A stretch of DNA of 64,000 bases from Lederbergia graminis (GTDB taxonomy: Bacteria; Bacillota; Bacilli; Bacillales; Bacillaceae_C). Numbering within the stretch: the first letter of the stretch is position 1; each line of letters opens with the position of its first letter. Below the pieces are notes generated by a model. It did no database searches. It was not told the DNA's origin and saw only the letters and a program-made list of their open reading frames with translations. A program made the translations under genes and the position numbers. The stretch is taken from assembly GCF_042655485.1 (NCBI RefSeq), contig NZ_JBHSMC010000001.1:310001-374000 (forward strand), written 5' to 3'. This document shows, in pieces, positions 40,919 through 49,848 of the stretch.

Positions 40919-42319
40919 TTGTCTGTTAAAGTAGGAGAAGTTTTTGAAGCAGAAATCCGTCAATTAGATGCGAAAGGTTCAGGACAAGCTGCAGTATGGC
41001 GTAAAAATGAATTAGGTAACCCCAAAAAATTAAAACTAACAATTCCGCAAACACTCCCTGGTGAAAAAGTTAAGGTTACTGTTGATCAACCTGAAAAGAG
41101 AAGAAGAAAAGCATTAGCGGATGAAATATTGGAAGCACACCCAGAAAGAATCGCACCACCTTGTCCACACTTTGATCTTTGTGGAGGCTGTGTTTGGCAG
41201 CACTGGGATTATAAAGGTCAGCTAAAACACAAGACACAAAGTGTAAAGCAAGCTGTTGAATCACAAGGATTTGACTCAAATTTAGTACAAGATACTATTG
41301 GCATGGACAACCCGTGGCACTATCGTAATAAAATGGAATTTACCTTTGCGCCAGACGGTTCGTTAGGACTGCACGAACAAGGTAATTTCAGAAAAATTAT
41401 CTCACTTGAAACATGCCTGATTGCTGGAAAAGAAATGGTGGAAGCAGCAATTGAAGTAGCAGATTGGGTGAAAGAACATCAATTGATTGGTTATGATAAA
41501 GATAAGCATGAAGGTTTGCTTCGCCACTTGATGGTTCGCCAATCCTTTGCAACTGGTGAAATGATGTTAGCTGTTTTTGCAACAGAATCTCCGACTGGTG
41601 ATTTGTCAACAGCTACAAATAACTTGATCGAACGGATTACTGAAAAATACCCACAAGTTAAAAGTTTAATGTGGCTTGAAAATACAGATTGGGCAGATCG
41701 TACTCAATCAGAAAAAAGCCATACATTAGCTGGACGTGATTATATTTATGATGAAATGGCAGGGTATCGATATCGTCTTTGGTTCGATACATTCTTCCAA
41801 ACGAATCCAACACAAGCACAAAAATTAGTTGATCTAGCACTACAAATGGGCAAGCCAAAAGACACAGAGAAAATGATTGATTTATTTTGTGGAGTTGGTA
41901 CTTTTTCATTGCCATTTGCAGCTCGTGTACAAAAGCTTGCTGGAATTGAAATCGTTGAAACATCTATTGCATCAGCTAAAAGAAATGCAGAAGATAACGG
42001 TATTAAGAACACATACTTTTTAGCAAAAGATGCTAGAACAGGCATTGATGAAGTGCTTGAGACCTTCGGAAATCCAGAATTGTTATTACTGGATCCACCT
42101 CGTTCAGGTGCTGGTGGTAAAGTAATGCGTAAAATTGGGCGTTCTAAACCAGAGCGGATTGTGTATGTTTCATGTAATCCAGAAACATTTGCAATTGATA
42201 TCAAGCAACTAGTACCATTTGGATACAGATTAACTACTGTTCAACCAGTGGACCTCTTTCCACACACAGTTCATGTAGAACTTGTTGCTGAGTTAGTACT
42301 AGAAGAGGAAAACAATTAA
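40919..42319 (+). CDS. rlmD: 23S rRNA (uracil-C5)-methyltransferase RlmD/RlmCD type
   Basis: About 466 aa from TTG 40919, placed eight bases after GGAGG; the in-frame ATG 40904 overlaps the binding site. An N-terminal TRAM domain (about 1-65), then the Fe-S motif CPHFDLCGGCVWQH, then the SAM-dependent methyltransferase core: FFQTNPTQAQKL, DLFCGVGTFSLPFA, LLLDPPRSGAG and the catalytic cysteine in VYVSCNPETFA. It makes 5-methyluridine in 23S rRNA. Bacilli usually have one dual-specificity enzyme (RlmCD) plus paralogs; which one this is I cannot tell. Confidence 0.9.
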   Translation: MSVKVGEVFEAEIRQLDAKGSGQAAVWRKNELGNPKKLKLTIPQTLPGEKVKVTVDQPEKRRRKALADEILEAHPERIAPPCPHFDLCGGCVWQHWDYKGQLKHKTQSVKQAVESQGFDSNLVQDTIGMDNPWHYRNKMEFTFAPDGSLGLHEQGNFRKIISLETCLIAGKEMVEAAIEVADWVKEHQLIGYDKDKHEGLLRHLMVRQSFATGEMMLAVFATESPTGDLSTATNNLIERITEKYPQVKSLMWLENTDWADRTQSEKSHTLAGRDYIYDEMAGYRYRLWFDTFFQTNPTQAQKLVDLALQMGKPKDTEKMIDLFCGVGTFSLPFAARVQKLAGIEIVETSIASAKRNAEDNGIKNTYFLAKDARTGIDEVLETFGNPELLLLDPPRSGAGGKVMRKIGRSKPERIVYVSCNPETFAIDIKQLVPFGYRLTTVQPVDLFPHTVHVELVAELVLEEENN

Positions 42320-42334
42320 ACAATTTCTAATCAG

Positions 42335-42380
42335 ATCCGGTTTTCGTGAAAATAAATATTTCCGATTTCCGGATTTTTTT
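42335..42380 (+). terminator. Terminator of the rRNA methyltransferase gene
   Basis: ATCCGG/CCGGAT stem with a partly self-paired loop, then T7. Confidence 0.75.
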
Positions 42381-42468
42381 ATTGCCATTTTTTCTTTCCA
42401 TTACTATCGTGTTTACAAGAAAAATCATTATTAGACTAAGGATGCGGGGATGATTTTCTTCAAAGTAT

Positions 42469-42488
42469 TGCATAGAAATCGCTATGCA
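42469..42488. repeat. Inverted repeat upstream of mtlA
   Basis: TGCATAG-aaatcg-CTATGCA, perfect 7-bp arms. Possible regulator site or short hairpin 35 bases before the MtlR-type operator. Confidence 0.4.
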
Positions 42489-42522
42489 GAGCATATTTAA
42501 AAGATAGAAAAAGAATGGGTTT

Positions 42523-42542
42523 TGTCAAAAAAAGTTTTGGCA
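42523..42542 (+). promoter_or_regulatory. Probable MtlR operator of the mannitol operon
   Basis: TGTCAAAA-aaag-TTTTGGCA, 8-bp arms with one mismatch. It resembles MtlR-binding sites (TTGNCA...TGNCAA) known upstream of mtlA in bacilli and overlaps a -35-like TTGGCA. Confidence 0.6.
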
Positions 42543-42581
42543 TCGTCATTCAGGACAAAGTTAGTTCTACTTCCTATTGAG

Positions 42582-42595
42582 TGTAAACGGTTGAT
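42582..42595 (+). promoter_or_regulatory. cre-like half site before mtlA
   Basis: TGTAAACGGTTGAT: the left half fits the CcpA consensus perfectly, the right half poorly. Catabolite repression of mannitol uptake would be expected. Confidence 0.45.
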
Positions 42596-42640
42596 TACCT
42601 AAGATTAATATATGATTACTATTTTTTTGGAGTGAATTAT

Positions 42641-44551
42641 ATGTCTCATCAAGGTCGAGGAATAAAAGTACGCGTTCAGAAATTCGGTAACTTTTTAAGC
42701 TCTATGGTAATGCCGAATATTGGAGCGTTTATAGCATGGGGGCTAATTACAGCTCTATTTATAGAAGCAGGGTGGTTCCCAAATGAGGAATTGGCCTCAT
42801 TAGTGGACCCAATGGTAAAATATTTATTACCATTATTAATAGGTTACACTGGAGGTAAACTCGTATATGACACTCGCGGAGGTGTCGTTGGTGCGATAGC
42901 GACAATGGGAGTCATTGTTGGTGCCGAAATTCCAATGTTCCTTGGAGCTATGGTCATGGGGCCGATTGGCGGATGGGTCATCAAAAAGTTTGACTCGCTA
43001 ATAGAAGGCAAAATTAAGACTGGCTTTGAAATGTTAGTAAATAACTTTTCTTCTGGGATATTAGGTGGAATACTAGCTGTTCTTTCTTACTTGTTAGTTG
43101 GACCTGGAGTAAGCGTGCTTACCGGATGGTTAGTAACTGGTGTTGAATGGATGTTAGGAATAGGAGTTCTTCCATTAACTAGCATTCTAATTGAACCAGC
43201 TAAAATATTGTTTTTAAATAATGCAATTAATCATGGTGTTTTATCACCAATAGGGATAGAACAAGTAAAACAAACTGGAGAATCTATCTTATTCCTACTA
43301 GAAGCTAACCCTGGACCGGGTATCGGAGTTCTTTTGGCTTATTGCTTCTTTGGAAGAGGAACAGCTAAGCAAACAGCACCTGGAGCTAGTATCATTCATT
43401 TCTTTGGTGGAATCCATGAAATTTACTTCCCATATGTGTTAATGAATCCACTGTTATTAATAGCAGTTATTTTAGGAGGAATAAGTGGAGTATTCACCTT
43501 ATCTGTTCTTGGTGGTGGTTTAGTAGCACCATCTTCTCCAGGAAGTTTCCTAGCCATTCTTGCTGTGACACCTTCAGGCAACTATTTTGCTAATATAGCA
43601 GGTGTATTAGTGGCTGCCATCGTTTCACTTGTCATTTCTTCCATTATCTTAAAAACAAGTAAAGCAAATGAAGGAAATATTGAAGAGGCATCACAAAAAA
43701 TGCAGGAAATGAAAGGTAAGAAGAGTAGTGTAGCAAGTGCATTAAGTTCTGCTAAAGAAGCAAACGGGGAATTCAACCCGAAAGATATCAACCATATCAT
43801 ATTCGCTTGTGATGCTGGTATGGGTTCAAGTGCTATGGGTGCTTCTTTATTAAGGAAAAAGGTAAAAGAAGCTGGATTGAATATGAAGGTTACAAATACT
43901 GCAATAAGCAACCTCCCAAATGATGCAAAATTAGTTATAACACAAGAGGAACTAACACCACGTGCAAGACAAAAAGTACCAAATGCATATCATATTTCAG
44001 TTGACAACTTTTTATCAAGTCCAAAATATGATGAATTGATTCATCGTCTAATAACGGAGGATGTTGTTAAAGAAGAATCAAAAGATGAGGAAGTAGATCA
44101 TTCCCCATCGACGAATCAAGATGTTTTAAGAAAAGAAAACATCTTCTTAAATAAACAATTTTCTTCCAAAGAGGAAGCAATTCGATTTGCAGGAAGAGCT
44201 TTGGCAGATGGCGGTTATGTAGATGAATCTTATATCGAGGCAATGATAGAAAGGGACAACATAACAACTACCTATATGGGAAATGATGTAGCGATCCCTC
44301 ATGGTACGGATGAAGCAAAGAAAAGTGTGAAAAATTCAGGAGTTACCATTATACAGGTTCCAGAAGGTATTGATTATGATGGACAAAAAGTTCGTTTAAT
44401 ATTTGGAATTGCTGGTAAAGATGGAGGACATTTAGAAATACTATCTGCAATTGCTATTACATGTTCAGAAATGGAGAACGTTGAAAAAATGGCAACTGCA
44501 AAGACAGCAGATGAGATCCTAAGCATTATCGGAGCTTCCTTTGAGAAATAA
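42641..44551 (+). CDS. mtlA: Mannitol PTS permease, fused EIICBA
   Basis: 636 aa from ATG 42641 (TTGGAGTGA upstream). The EIIC membrane domain (about 1-340) carries the mannitol signature MVMGPIGGW and HFFGGIHEIYFPYVL. The EIIB domain (about 385-475) has the phosphorylated cysteine in FACDAGMGSSAMGASLL. After an acidic linker, the EIIA domain (about 500-636) has the phosphorylated histidine in GNDVAIPHGTDEAK. It imports mannitol as mannitol 1-phosphate. Bacilli more often have CB plus a separate MtlF; here EIIA is fused as in E. coli. Confidence 0.95.
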   Translation: MSHQGRGIKVRVQKFGNFLSSMVMPNIGAFIAWGLITALFIEAGWFPNEELASLVDPMVKYLLPLLIGYTGGKLVYDTRGGVVGAIATMGVIVGAEIPMFLGAMVMGPIGGWVIKKFDSLIEGKIKTGFEMLVNNFSSGILGGILAVLSYLLVGPGVSVLTGWLVTGVEWMLGIGVLPLTSILIEPAKILFLNNAINHGVLSPIGIEQVKQTGESILFLLEANPGPGIGVLLAYCFFGRGTAKQTAPGASIIHFFGGIHEIYFPYVLMNPLLLIAVILGGISGVFTLSVLGGGLVAPSSPGSFLAILAVTPSGNYFANIAGVLVAAIVSLVISSIILKTSKANEGNIEEASQKMQEMKGKKSSVASALSSAKEANGEFNPKDINHIIFACDAGMGSSAMGASLLRKKVKEAGLNMKVTNTAISNLPNDAKLVITQEELTPRARQKVPNAYHISVDNFLSSPKYDELIHRLITEDVVKEESKDEEVDHSPSTNQDVLRKENIFLNKQFSSKEEAIRFAGRALADGGYVDESYIEAMIERDNITTTYMGNDVAIPHGTDEAKKSVKNSGVTIIQVPEGIDYDGQKVRLIFGIAGKDGGHLEILSAIAITCSEMENVEKMATAKTADEILSIIGASFEK

Positions 44552-44558
44552 TTAAGTA

Positions 44559-44583
44559 GAAAGATGCAAACCATGCATCTTTC
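44559..44583 (+). terminator. Hairpin between mtlA and mtlR
   Basis: Perfect 10-bp stem GAAAGATGCA/TGCATCTTTC with a short pyrimidine-rich tail rather than a pure T run; likely partial terminator or mRNA stabiliser lowering mtlR expression. Confidence 0.6.
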
Positions 44584-44644
44584 TTCTTCCATTTTTATGA
44601 ATAATATCAATCATTTATATAATGAATTTGATTGAAAAGAGTTG

Positions 44645-46744
44645 ATGGAAATGATAATGACATCAAGGGAGAAGGCAATAATTGACCTAATGGTGAAAAA
44701 AGGTGGAAAGCATTCAATCTCTTCGATTGCTGATTTTCTGCATGTTAGTACAAGAACAATTCAAAGAGATTTAAAAGGTGTAGAAAAGATTTTAAAACAG
44801 TTCGAACTATCTGTAGAGAATAATAATGGATTAACGATTGTGGGAACCAATCATAACTTTTATAGACTTATTCAAGAGTTGAATAAAATTAATCCGATTG
44901 ATTTGTCATTAGAAGCAAGAAGATTACTTGCTTACATAAAATTATTAGATGCAGATGGACCTATAAAACTACCATCCTTAGCAAACGATCTAGGCATCTC
45001 CATTACAACCTTGGGTACAGACTTAGATGATTTGATGGAGTGGTTGAAAAACTATAATATTATTCTTTATCGAAAAAAAGGCGTCGGGGTTGAAATCGTC
45101 GGACTAGAAGAAGATAAAAGAAATGCCTTAGTAAGTTATTTGTTCATTCATTTTAATGAAGAATTGATTGAGAGCTTATTCATGATTTCGAATGACAGGT
45201 TACAAAATAAAAAAATCTTATATTTCCTTAAAAGGGATTATGTAAAGAAAATCGATAAAATTGTTTATTCCTACATAAATCAATCCCACATAAAATTAGC
45301 AGATAGTGATTATATTGCATTCATCATTCATATTTGCATATCGTTACAAAGGATCAAAAAAGGATGTACTCTTACTGTACAAAAACACGATTTAGAGCAC
45401 CAAAAGAGTTCTGATGAATATTCACTTCTGCTCAGAATTTGTAATGAATTAGCGGATTATTTTTCTATCGAGATTAACAATAATGAAATCGTGTATTTAG
45501 TCTCCGTTTTAAGAGGTTCAAAAATTGTGGAGCCCGAGAGTAAGTACTACGATCAAATTCTTATTAGCCGCTCCGTTAAGAAATTAATTCAGGATGTCTC
45601 TGAGCAATTAAATGTTGATTTGTCAGCAGATTTCCCTTTGTTTCAAGGTCTTATGGCTCATATGGAACCGACAATTTATCGTATGAGTAAAGGTTTGACA
45701 CATTTTAATCCGTTAACAGAAGAAATTAAACAAAAGTATCCTCTTTTATTTATGGCAGTATACACAAGTGTTAATAGGGTATTTGCTAATCTGTCTTTTT
45801 CAGATAATGAAATTGCTTATATTGTGTTGCACTTTGGATCAGCATTGGAATTGAAAAAAGAAGACGTACAGATTCAAGCTTTAATCATTTGTCCTACGGG
45901 AATTGGCACTTCAAAGATGTTAGCTAGTCGAATTAAAAATGAAATTCCTGAGATTACTTCAACCGATATTATCTCGTTAAAAGAAATGCATACGATGGAT
46001 TGGAGTCAATACCAAATCATTGTTTCTACTGTCTTATTGCCGTTACAGGAAAATTTTGAATATGTACATGTAAATCCGTTACTACATGATAAAGATGTAC
46101 AGGCAATTCAATCTTATATACAATCCCATGTTCAAAACATTACTAGAAATGTTAGTTATTCTTCGGAAGCATACGAGGACAATCAAAAGGAGAGAAAAAG
46201 GAATAGGACATCTCTTTATACATTTATGGAAGAAGTTGATATGTGTCAGAACAGTATTCGTACTCTCTTACGTAATTTTACTTTGAACAATATGAAAAAT
46301 GAAAACTCCTATGACCTACTCATTAAGAAGATGCTACGATATGAAAGAGAAAAAGGAAGTATAACAAATGAAGAAGATGTCTTTCATCAACTAAAGCTTC
46401 GTGAAGCAAAAGGAGGATTGGGCATTCCCCAAACCAACATGGCGCTATTCCATTGCCGTCACGAAAGTGTGAAGGAAATTAGCTTTCAAATCGTAAATAT
46501 TGAGTCTCCTTACAGGGTGTTAGGCATGGATGGGAAAGAAATGGAAGTCAATAATATTCTTTTGCTCATTGCTCCACAAAATTTACATGAGCTTGAATTG
46601 GAAATTATCAGCATAGTAAGTATGGTTATTGTGGAAAATAAGGGGAATATTATGGTCTTTTCTTCTGCGAATGAAAAGTTAATACGAGAAAAGTTAGAAG
46701 CAGCATTTTTAAACTTTTTACAACGTAAATATGGAAGGAATTGA
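44645..46744 (+). CDS. mtlR: Mannitol operon activator MtlR (PRD regulator)
   Basis: 699 aa (start ATG 44645; ATG 44651 and 44657 are possible). Order: DeoR/Mga-type helix-turn-helix (about 10-60, HVSTRTIQRDLKGV), second HTH (about 80-150), PRD1 (about 195-300), PRD2 (about 305-410, with LMAHMEPTIYRM and VLHFGSALE), EIIB-Gat-like domain with the cysteine in ICPTGIGTSKMLASRI, and EIIA-like domain with GLGIPQTNMALFHCRH. In bacilli HPr phosphorylates PRD2 to activate, and the EIIB-like cysteine is phosphorylated by the mannitol EIIA to inhibit. It lies between mtlA and mtlD. Confidence 0.92.
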   Translation: MEMIMTSREKAIIDLMVKKGGKHSISSIADFLHVSTRTIQRDLKGVEKILKQFELSVENNNGLTIVGTNHNFYRLIQELNKINPIDLSLEARRLLAYIKLLDADGPIKLPSLANDLGISITTLGTDLDDLMEWLKNYNIILYRKKGVGVEIVGLEEDKRNALVSYLFIHFNEELIESLFMISNDRLQNKKILYFLKRDYVKKIDKIVYSYINQSHIKLADSDYIAFIIHICISLQRIKKGCTLTVQKHDLEHQKSSDEYSLLLRICNELADYFSIEINNNEIVYLVSVLRGSKIVEPESKYYDQILISRSVKKLIQDVSEQLNVDLSADFPLFQGLMAHMEPTIYRMSKGLTHFNPLTEEIKQKYPLLFMAVYTSVNRVFANLSFSDNEIAYIVLHFGSALELKKEDVQIQALIICPTGIGTSKMLASRIKNEIPEITSTDIISLKEMHTMDWSQYQIIVSTVLLPLQENFEYVHVNPLLHDKDVQAIQSYIQSHVQNITRNVSYSSEAYEDNQKERKRNRTSLYTFMEEVDMCQNSIRTLLRNFTLNNMKNENSYDLLIKKMLRYEREKGSITNEEDVFHQLKLREAKGGLGIPQTNMALFHCRHESVKEISFQIVNIESPYRVLGMDGKEMEVNNILLLIAPQNLHELELEIISIVSMVIVENKGNIMVFSSANEKLIREKLEAAFLNFLQRKYGRN

Positions 46745-46750
46745 GTTAAT

Positions 46751-47893
46751 GTGAAAAAAGTAGTACATTTTGGAGCTGGAAATATCGGTAGAGGCTTTAT
46801 AGGGGCTTTGTTTTCACTAGCAGGTTATCACGTAACATTTGTTGACATAGCGGATGCGATTATTGATCAATTAAATAAAGACAAAGCTTACAAAGTAATA
46901 ACAGCAGAAGATACTCCTCAAGTATCAGAAATTAATCATGTTTCTGGACTAAACAATATGAAACAAGAAGAAAGTGTAATAAAAGAAATTGAAGAAGCAA
47001 CTTACATCACAACTGCAATTGGTCCCAATATATTACCCCATATTGCTCCATTAATTGCAAAAGGCTTGAAATCTAGAGGGAAAGTAACAGATGAAAAGGT
47101 ATATGTAATTGCTTGCGAAAATCAAATATCTGCAACAAACCTATTAAAAGGCTATATTCAAAAAGAGCTTACAGACGTCGAAATTGAAAAAATGGAGGAT
47201 AAAGTCCATTATTTTAACTCAGCAGTAGATCGAATCGTCCCGATACAAGATAATAAAAATTCTCTTGATGTTTTAGTTGAACCTTATTATGAATGGATTG
47301 TGGAAACAACGATGGATATTCCAGAAGTAGAAGGAATGATAAAAGTTGCGGATTTAGCACCTTATATCGAAAGAAAATTATTTACTGTTAATACTGGCCA
47401 TGCAGTAACCGCATATTTTGGCTTTTTAGATGGTAAGGAAACGATTGACCAATCACTAAATGATTCTAATATCTATCAAAAAGTTAAAGCAACCTTAGGA
47501 GAAACAGGAGCATACTTAACGAAACGTTATCATCTAGATGATGATGAGCATCAAAAGTATATAGATAAAATAATTGTCCGTTTTCAAAATAAACATTTAC
47601 ACGATGATGTCAATCGTGTTGGCCGCTCACCAATCCGTAAACTAGGACCAAATGACAGATTAATAAAGCCGATGGTAGAGGCTCAAAAGTTAGGTTTATC
47701 ATTCCACCACCTAGCAAGTGCTGTAGCGGCTTGTCTCTTATTTGACGTTCAAGATGACCCCGAATCAGTGGAATTACAAAAAATGATCCAAGATCAAGGT
47801 ATAACATATGTATTAAAGGAAATTTGCCAATTAGACCAATCGGATGATATTTCGAAAGTTATTATTGATCAATATGAAACACTTAGAGGATAA
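46751..47893 (+). CDS. mtlD: Mannitol-1-phosphate 5-dehydrogenase
   Basis: 380 aa from GTG 46751, six bases after mtlR. N-terminal NAD-binding motif HFGAGNIGRGFIG, then FVDIADAIIDQLN, and the catalytic region around NTGHAVTAYFGFLDG plus RVGRSPIRKLGPNDR. It oxidises mannitol 1-phosphate to fructose 6-phosphate, completing the pathway from MtlA. Length is standard. A strong terminator closes the operon. Confidence 0.95.
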   Translation: MKKVVHFGAGNIGRGFIGALFSLAGYHVTFVDIADAIIDQLNKDKAYKVITAEDTPQVSEINHVSGLNNMKQEESVIKEIEEATYITTAIGPNILPHIAPLIAKGLKSRGKVTDEKVYVIACENQISATNLLKGYIQKELTDVEIEKMEDKVHYFNSAVDRIVPIQDNKNSLDVLVEPYYEWIVETTMDIPEVEGMIKVADLAPYIERKLFTVNTGHAVTAYFGFLDGKETIDQSLNDSNIYQKVKATLGETGAYLTKRYHLDDDEHQKYIDKIIVRFQNKHLHDDVNRVGRSPIRKLGPNDRLIKPMVEAQKLGLSFHHLASAVAACLLFDVQDDPESVELQKMIQDQGITYVLKEICQLDQSDDISKVIIDQYETLRG

Positions 47894-47899
47894 TAATGT

Positions 47900-47934
47900 G
47901 GATACGGTGAAAAATACCGTATCCTTCTTTTTTT
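47900..47934 (+). terminator. Terminator of the mannitol operon
   Basis: GGATACGG/CCGTATCC stem, nine-base loop, TTCTTTTTTT. Confidence 0.88.
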
Positions 47935-48039
47935 ACTTAGTTATAGGAACAAAAAGTTATTAACTCTAAAGTAGTTGAAGAAATAAATCTAATGGAGTTT
48001 AATTAACTATAAAGAACAATATTATGATGGTGATGATCA

Positions 48040-48579
48040 ATGAACAAAAGTATCTTTGTTGTGCGCCACTGTAAAGCAGTTGGGCAACAACCGGAAGCTC
48101 AGTTAACGGAAGAGGGGATTAATCAATCTCTATCATTAGTCAGGTTTTTTTCAAAATACAATATTGATAGAATAATATCTAGCCCATTTACTAGAGCAAT
48201 ACAATCGATTAATCCCTATGCTAAGAAACGAAATATTAACATTGAAATAGATAATAGATTAGCAGAAAGAACATTAAGCAATCAATCGTATCATGATTGG
48301 ATGGAGAAATTGAAAAAGACATTTACAGATATGGACTTAAAATATGATGGTGGGGAGTCGAGTCGAGAAGCACAAGCGCGAATAAAAGATGTAATCGATG
48401 ATATTATTACAAGCTCATTTTCGAATACGATAATCGTAACACATGGAAACTTGATGGCATTACTACTGAAAAATTATATTCCTGAGTATGGCTTTAATAA
48501 TTGGATGGCTTTGCGCAATCCAGATGTCTATCACATCCGCTGGAACGATGGAAAGTATACTGTTGAATGCATCTGGTAA
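48040..48579 (+). CDS. Histidine phosphatase family (phosphoglycerate mutase-like)
   Basis: 179 aa. FVVRHCKAVG holds the catalytic histidine (RHC instead of the usual RHG), SSPFTRAIQS the second arginine, LAERTL the acid residue and VTHGNLMALL the second histidine. All four catalytic residues of the histidine phosphatase fold are present. The substrate could be a small phosphate ester or protein. Single gene; the binding site GGTGATGATCA is modest. Confidence 0.85.
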   Translation: MNKSIFVVRHCKAVGQQPEAQLTEEGINQSLSLVRFFSKYNIDRIISSPFTRAIQSINPYAKKRNINIEIDNRLAERTLSNQSYHDWMEKLKKTFTDMDLKYDGGESSREAQARIKDVIDDIITSSFSNTIIVTHGNLMALLLKNYIPEYGFNNWMALRNPDVYHIRWNDGKYTVECIW

Positions 48580-48690
48580 GTATCAGTAGCACCATTAATA
48601 CAAAAGAGTAATATATAGATGGTGTTAAATGGTACAATACAAACATAATAATAAATTTATCCTTTTAAGATACATATAGGAGGCGCAAAC

Positions 48691-49749
48691 GTGGAAATTG
48701 GTATCAGTACATTTGTAGAAACAACACCGGATGTGAAAACAGGTAAAGTAGTTAGCCATGCTCAGAGAATTAGAGAAGTTGTCGACGAAATTGTCCTTGC
48801 AGATGAGGTTGGATTAGATGTCTTTGGTGTAGGAGAACATCATCGTGAAGATTATGCTGCATCTGCTCCAGCTATTATTTTGGCAGCAGCTGCAGCAAAA
48901 ACAAAAAACATACGCTTAACTAGTGCGGTAACAGTTCTTTCCTCAGCAGATCCTGTCCGAGTATTCCAGGATTTTGCTACTGTTGACGCTATTTCAAATG
49001 GTCGAGCTGAGATAATGGCTGGTCGCGGTTCTTTTATAGAGTCATTTCCGCTATTTGGTTATGATCTAAATGATTATAATGAATTATTTGAAGAAAAACT
49101 GGAGTTACTTTTAAAAATCCGTGAATCAGAAAAAGTTACATGGAGAGGTGGACATCGTCCTGCTATTCAGAATCGTGGGGTTTATCCACGACCAGTTCAG
49201 GATCCGTTACCAGTTTGGATTGGTAGTGGTGGAACTCCCGAATCTGTCGCAAGAGCAGGCGCTTTAGGATTGCCGCTCGTCTTAGCGATTATAGGAGGTC
49301 GACCAATACAATTTGCCCCACTAGTTAAATTGTATAAAAGAGCAGCAGCACAAGCTGGTCATGATGTAACTAAACTAACTGTTGCTTCTCATTCACATGG
49401 TTTTGTTGCAGAGGATACAGAATTAGCTGCAGAAAAGTTTTTCCCTTCAACACAACAAGCGATGAATAAACTTGGTCGCGAACGTGGCTGGGGTCCATAT
49501 ACGCGAGATACGTTTGATGCTGCACGTAGTTTTGAAGGTGCACTATACGTTGGAGATTCAGAAACTGTAGCAAATAAAATCATTCATCTTAGAAAAAATG
49601 TAGGGATTACACGCTTCATGCTCCATGTACCTGTTGGTAGTATGCCACATGATGACGTGATGAAAGCAATTGAATTATTAGGAAAAGAAGTAGCACCAAT
49701 TGTTCGCGAAGAAGTAGCAAAATGGGAATCGGAAAATACGAACGAATAA
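48691..49749 (+). CDS. LLM-class flavin-dependent oxidoreductase (luciferase-like)
   Basis: 352 aa from GTG 48691 behind TAGGAGGCG. TIM-barrel monooxygenase of the bacterial luciferase-like family: FGVGEHHREDYAASAP, LTSAVTVLSSADPVRVFQDFATVD and MAGRGSFIESFPLFG are typical. Uses reduced FMN. The substrate is unknown; in bacilli similar proteins sit in diverse pathways. A terminator follows. Confidence 0.85.
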   Translation: MEIGISTFVETTPDVKTGKVVSHAQRIREVVDEIVLADEVGLDVFGVGEHHREDYAASAPAIILAAAAAKTKNIRLTSAVTVLSSADPVRVFQDFATVDAISNGRAEIMAGRGSFIESFPLFGYDLNDYNELFEEKLELLLKIRESEKVTWRGGHRPAIQNRGVYPRPVQDPLPVWIGSGGTPESVARAGALGLPLVLAIIGGRPIQFAPLVKLYKRAAAQAGHDVTKLTVASHSHGFVAEDTELAAEKFFPSTQQAMNKLGRERGWGPYTRDTFDAARSFEGALYVGDSETVANKIIHLRKNVGITRFMLHVPVGSMPHDDVMKAIELLGKEVAPIVREEVAKWESENTNE

Positions 49750-49755
49750 TACTGC

Positions 49756-49784
49756 TAAGAGCAAGGTTTTAGACCTTGCTCTTA
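49756..49784 (+). terminator. Terminator of the LLM-class gene
   Basis: Perfect 12-bp stem TAAGAGCAAGGT/ACCTTGCTCTTA with a five-base loop; the tail is A-rich rather than T-rich. Confidence 0.7.
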
Positions 49785-49797
49785 TAAAAAACAAAAC

Positions 49798-49811
49798 GGA
49801 AAGCACTTACA
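49798..49811 (+). promoter_or_regulatory. Possible cre site before the Gfo/Idh/MocA gene
   Basis: GGAAAGCACTTACA differs from the cre form TGAAAGCGCTTACA at two positions. It lies about 40 bases before the start codon. Confidence 0.4.
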
Positions 49812-49848
49812 TTCATTATCAATTCTAGTATTCTTGGAGGATGAAAAA

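Noticed and set aside
41658..42204. Long minus-strand ORFs (up to 152 codons) inside the rRNA methyltransferase gene
   Set aside because: Sense strand carries Fe-S and methyltransferase motifs throughout; the antisense text is Ser/Pro/Phe-rich shadow sequence.
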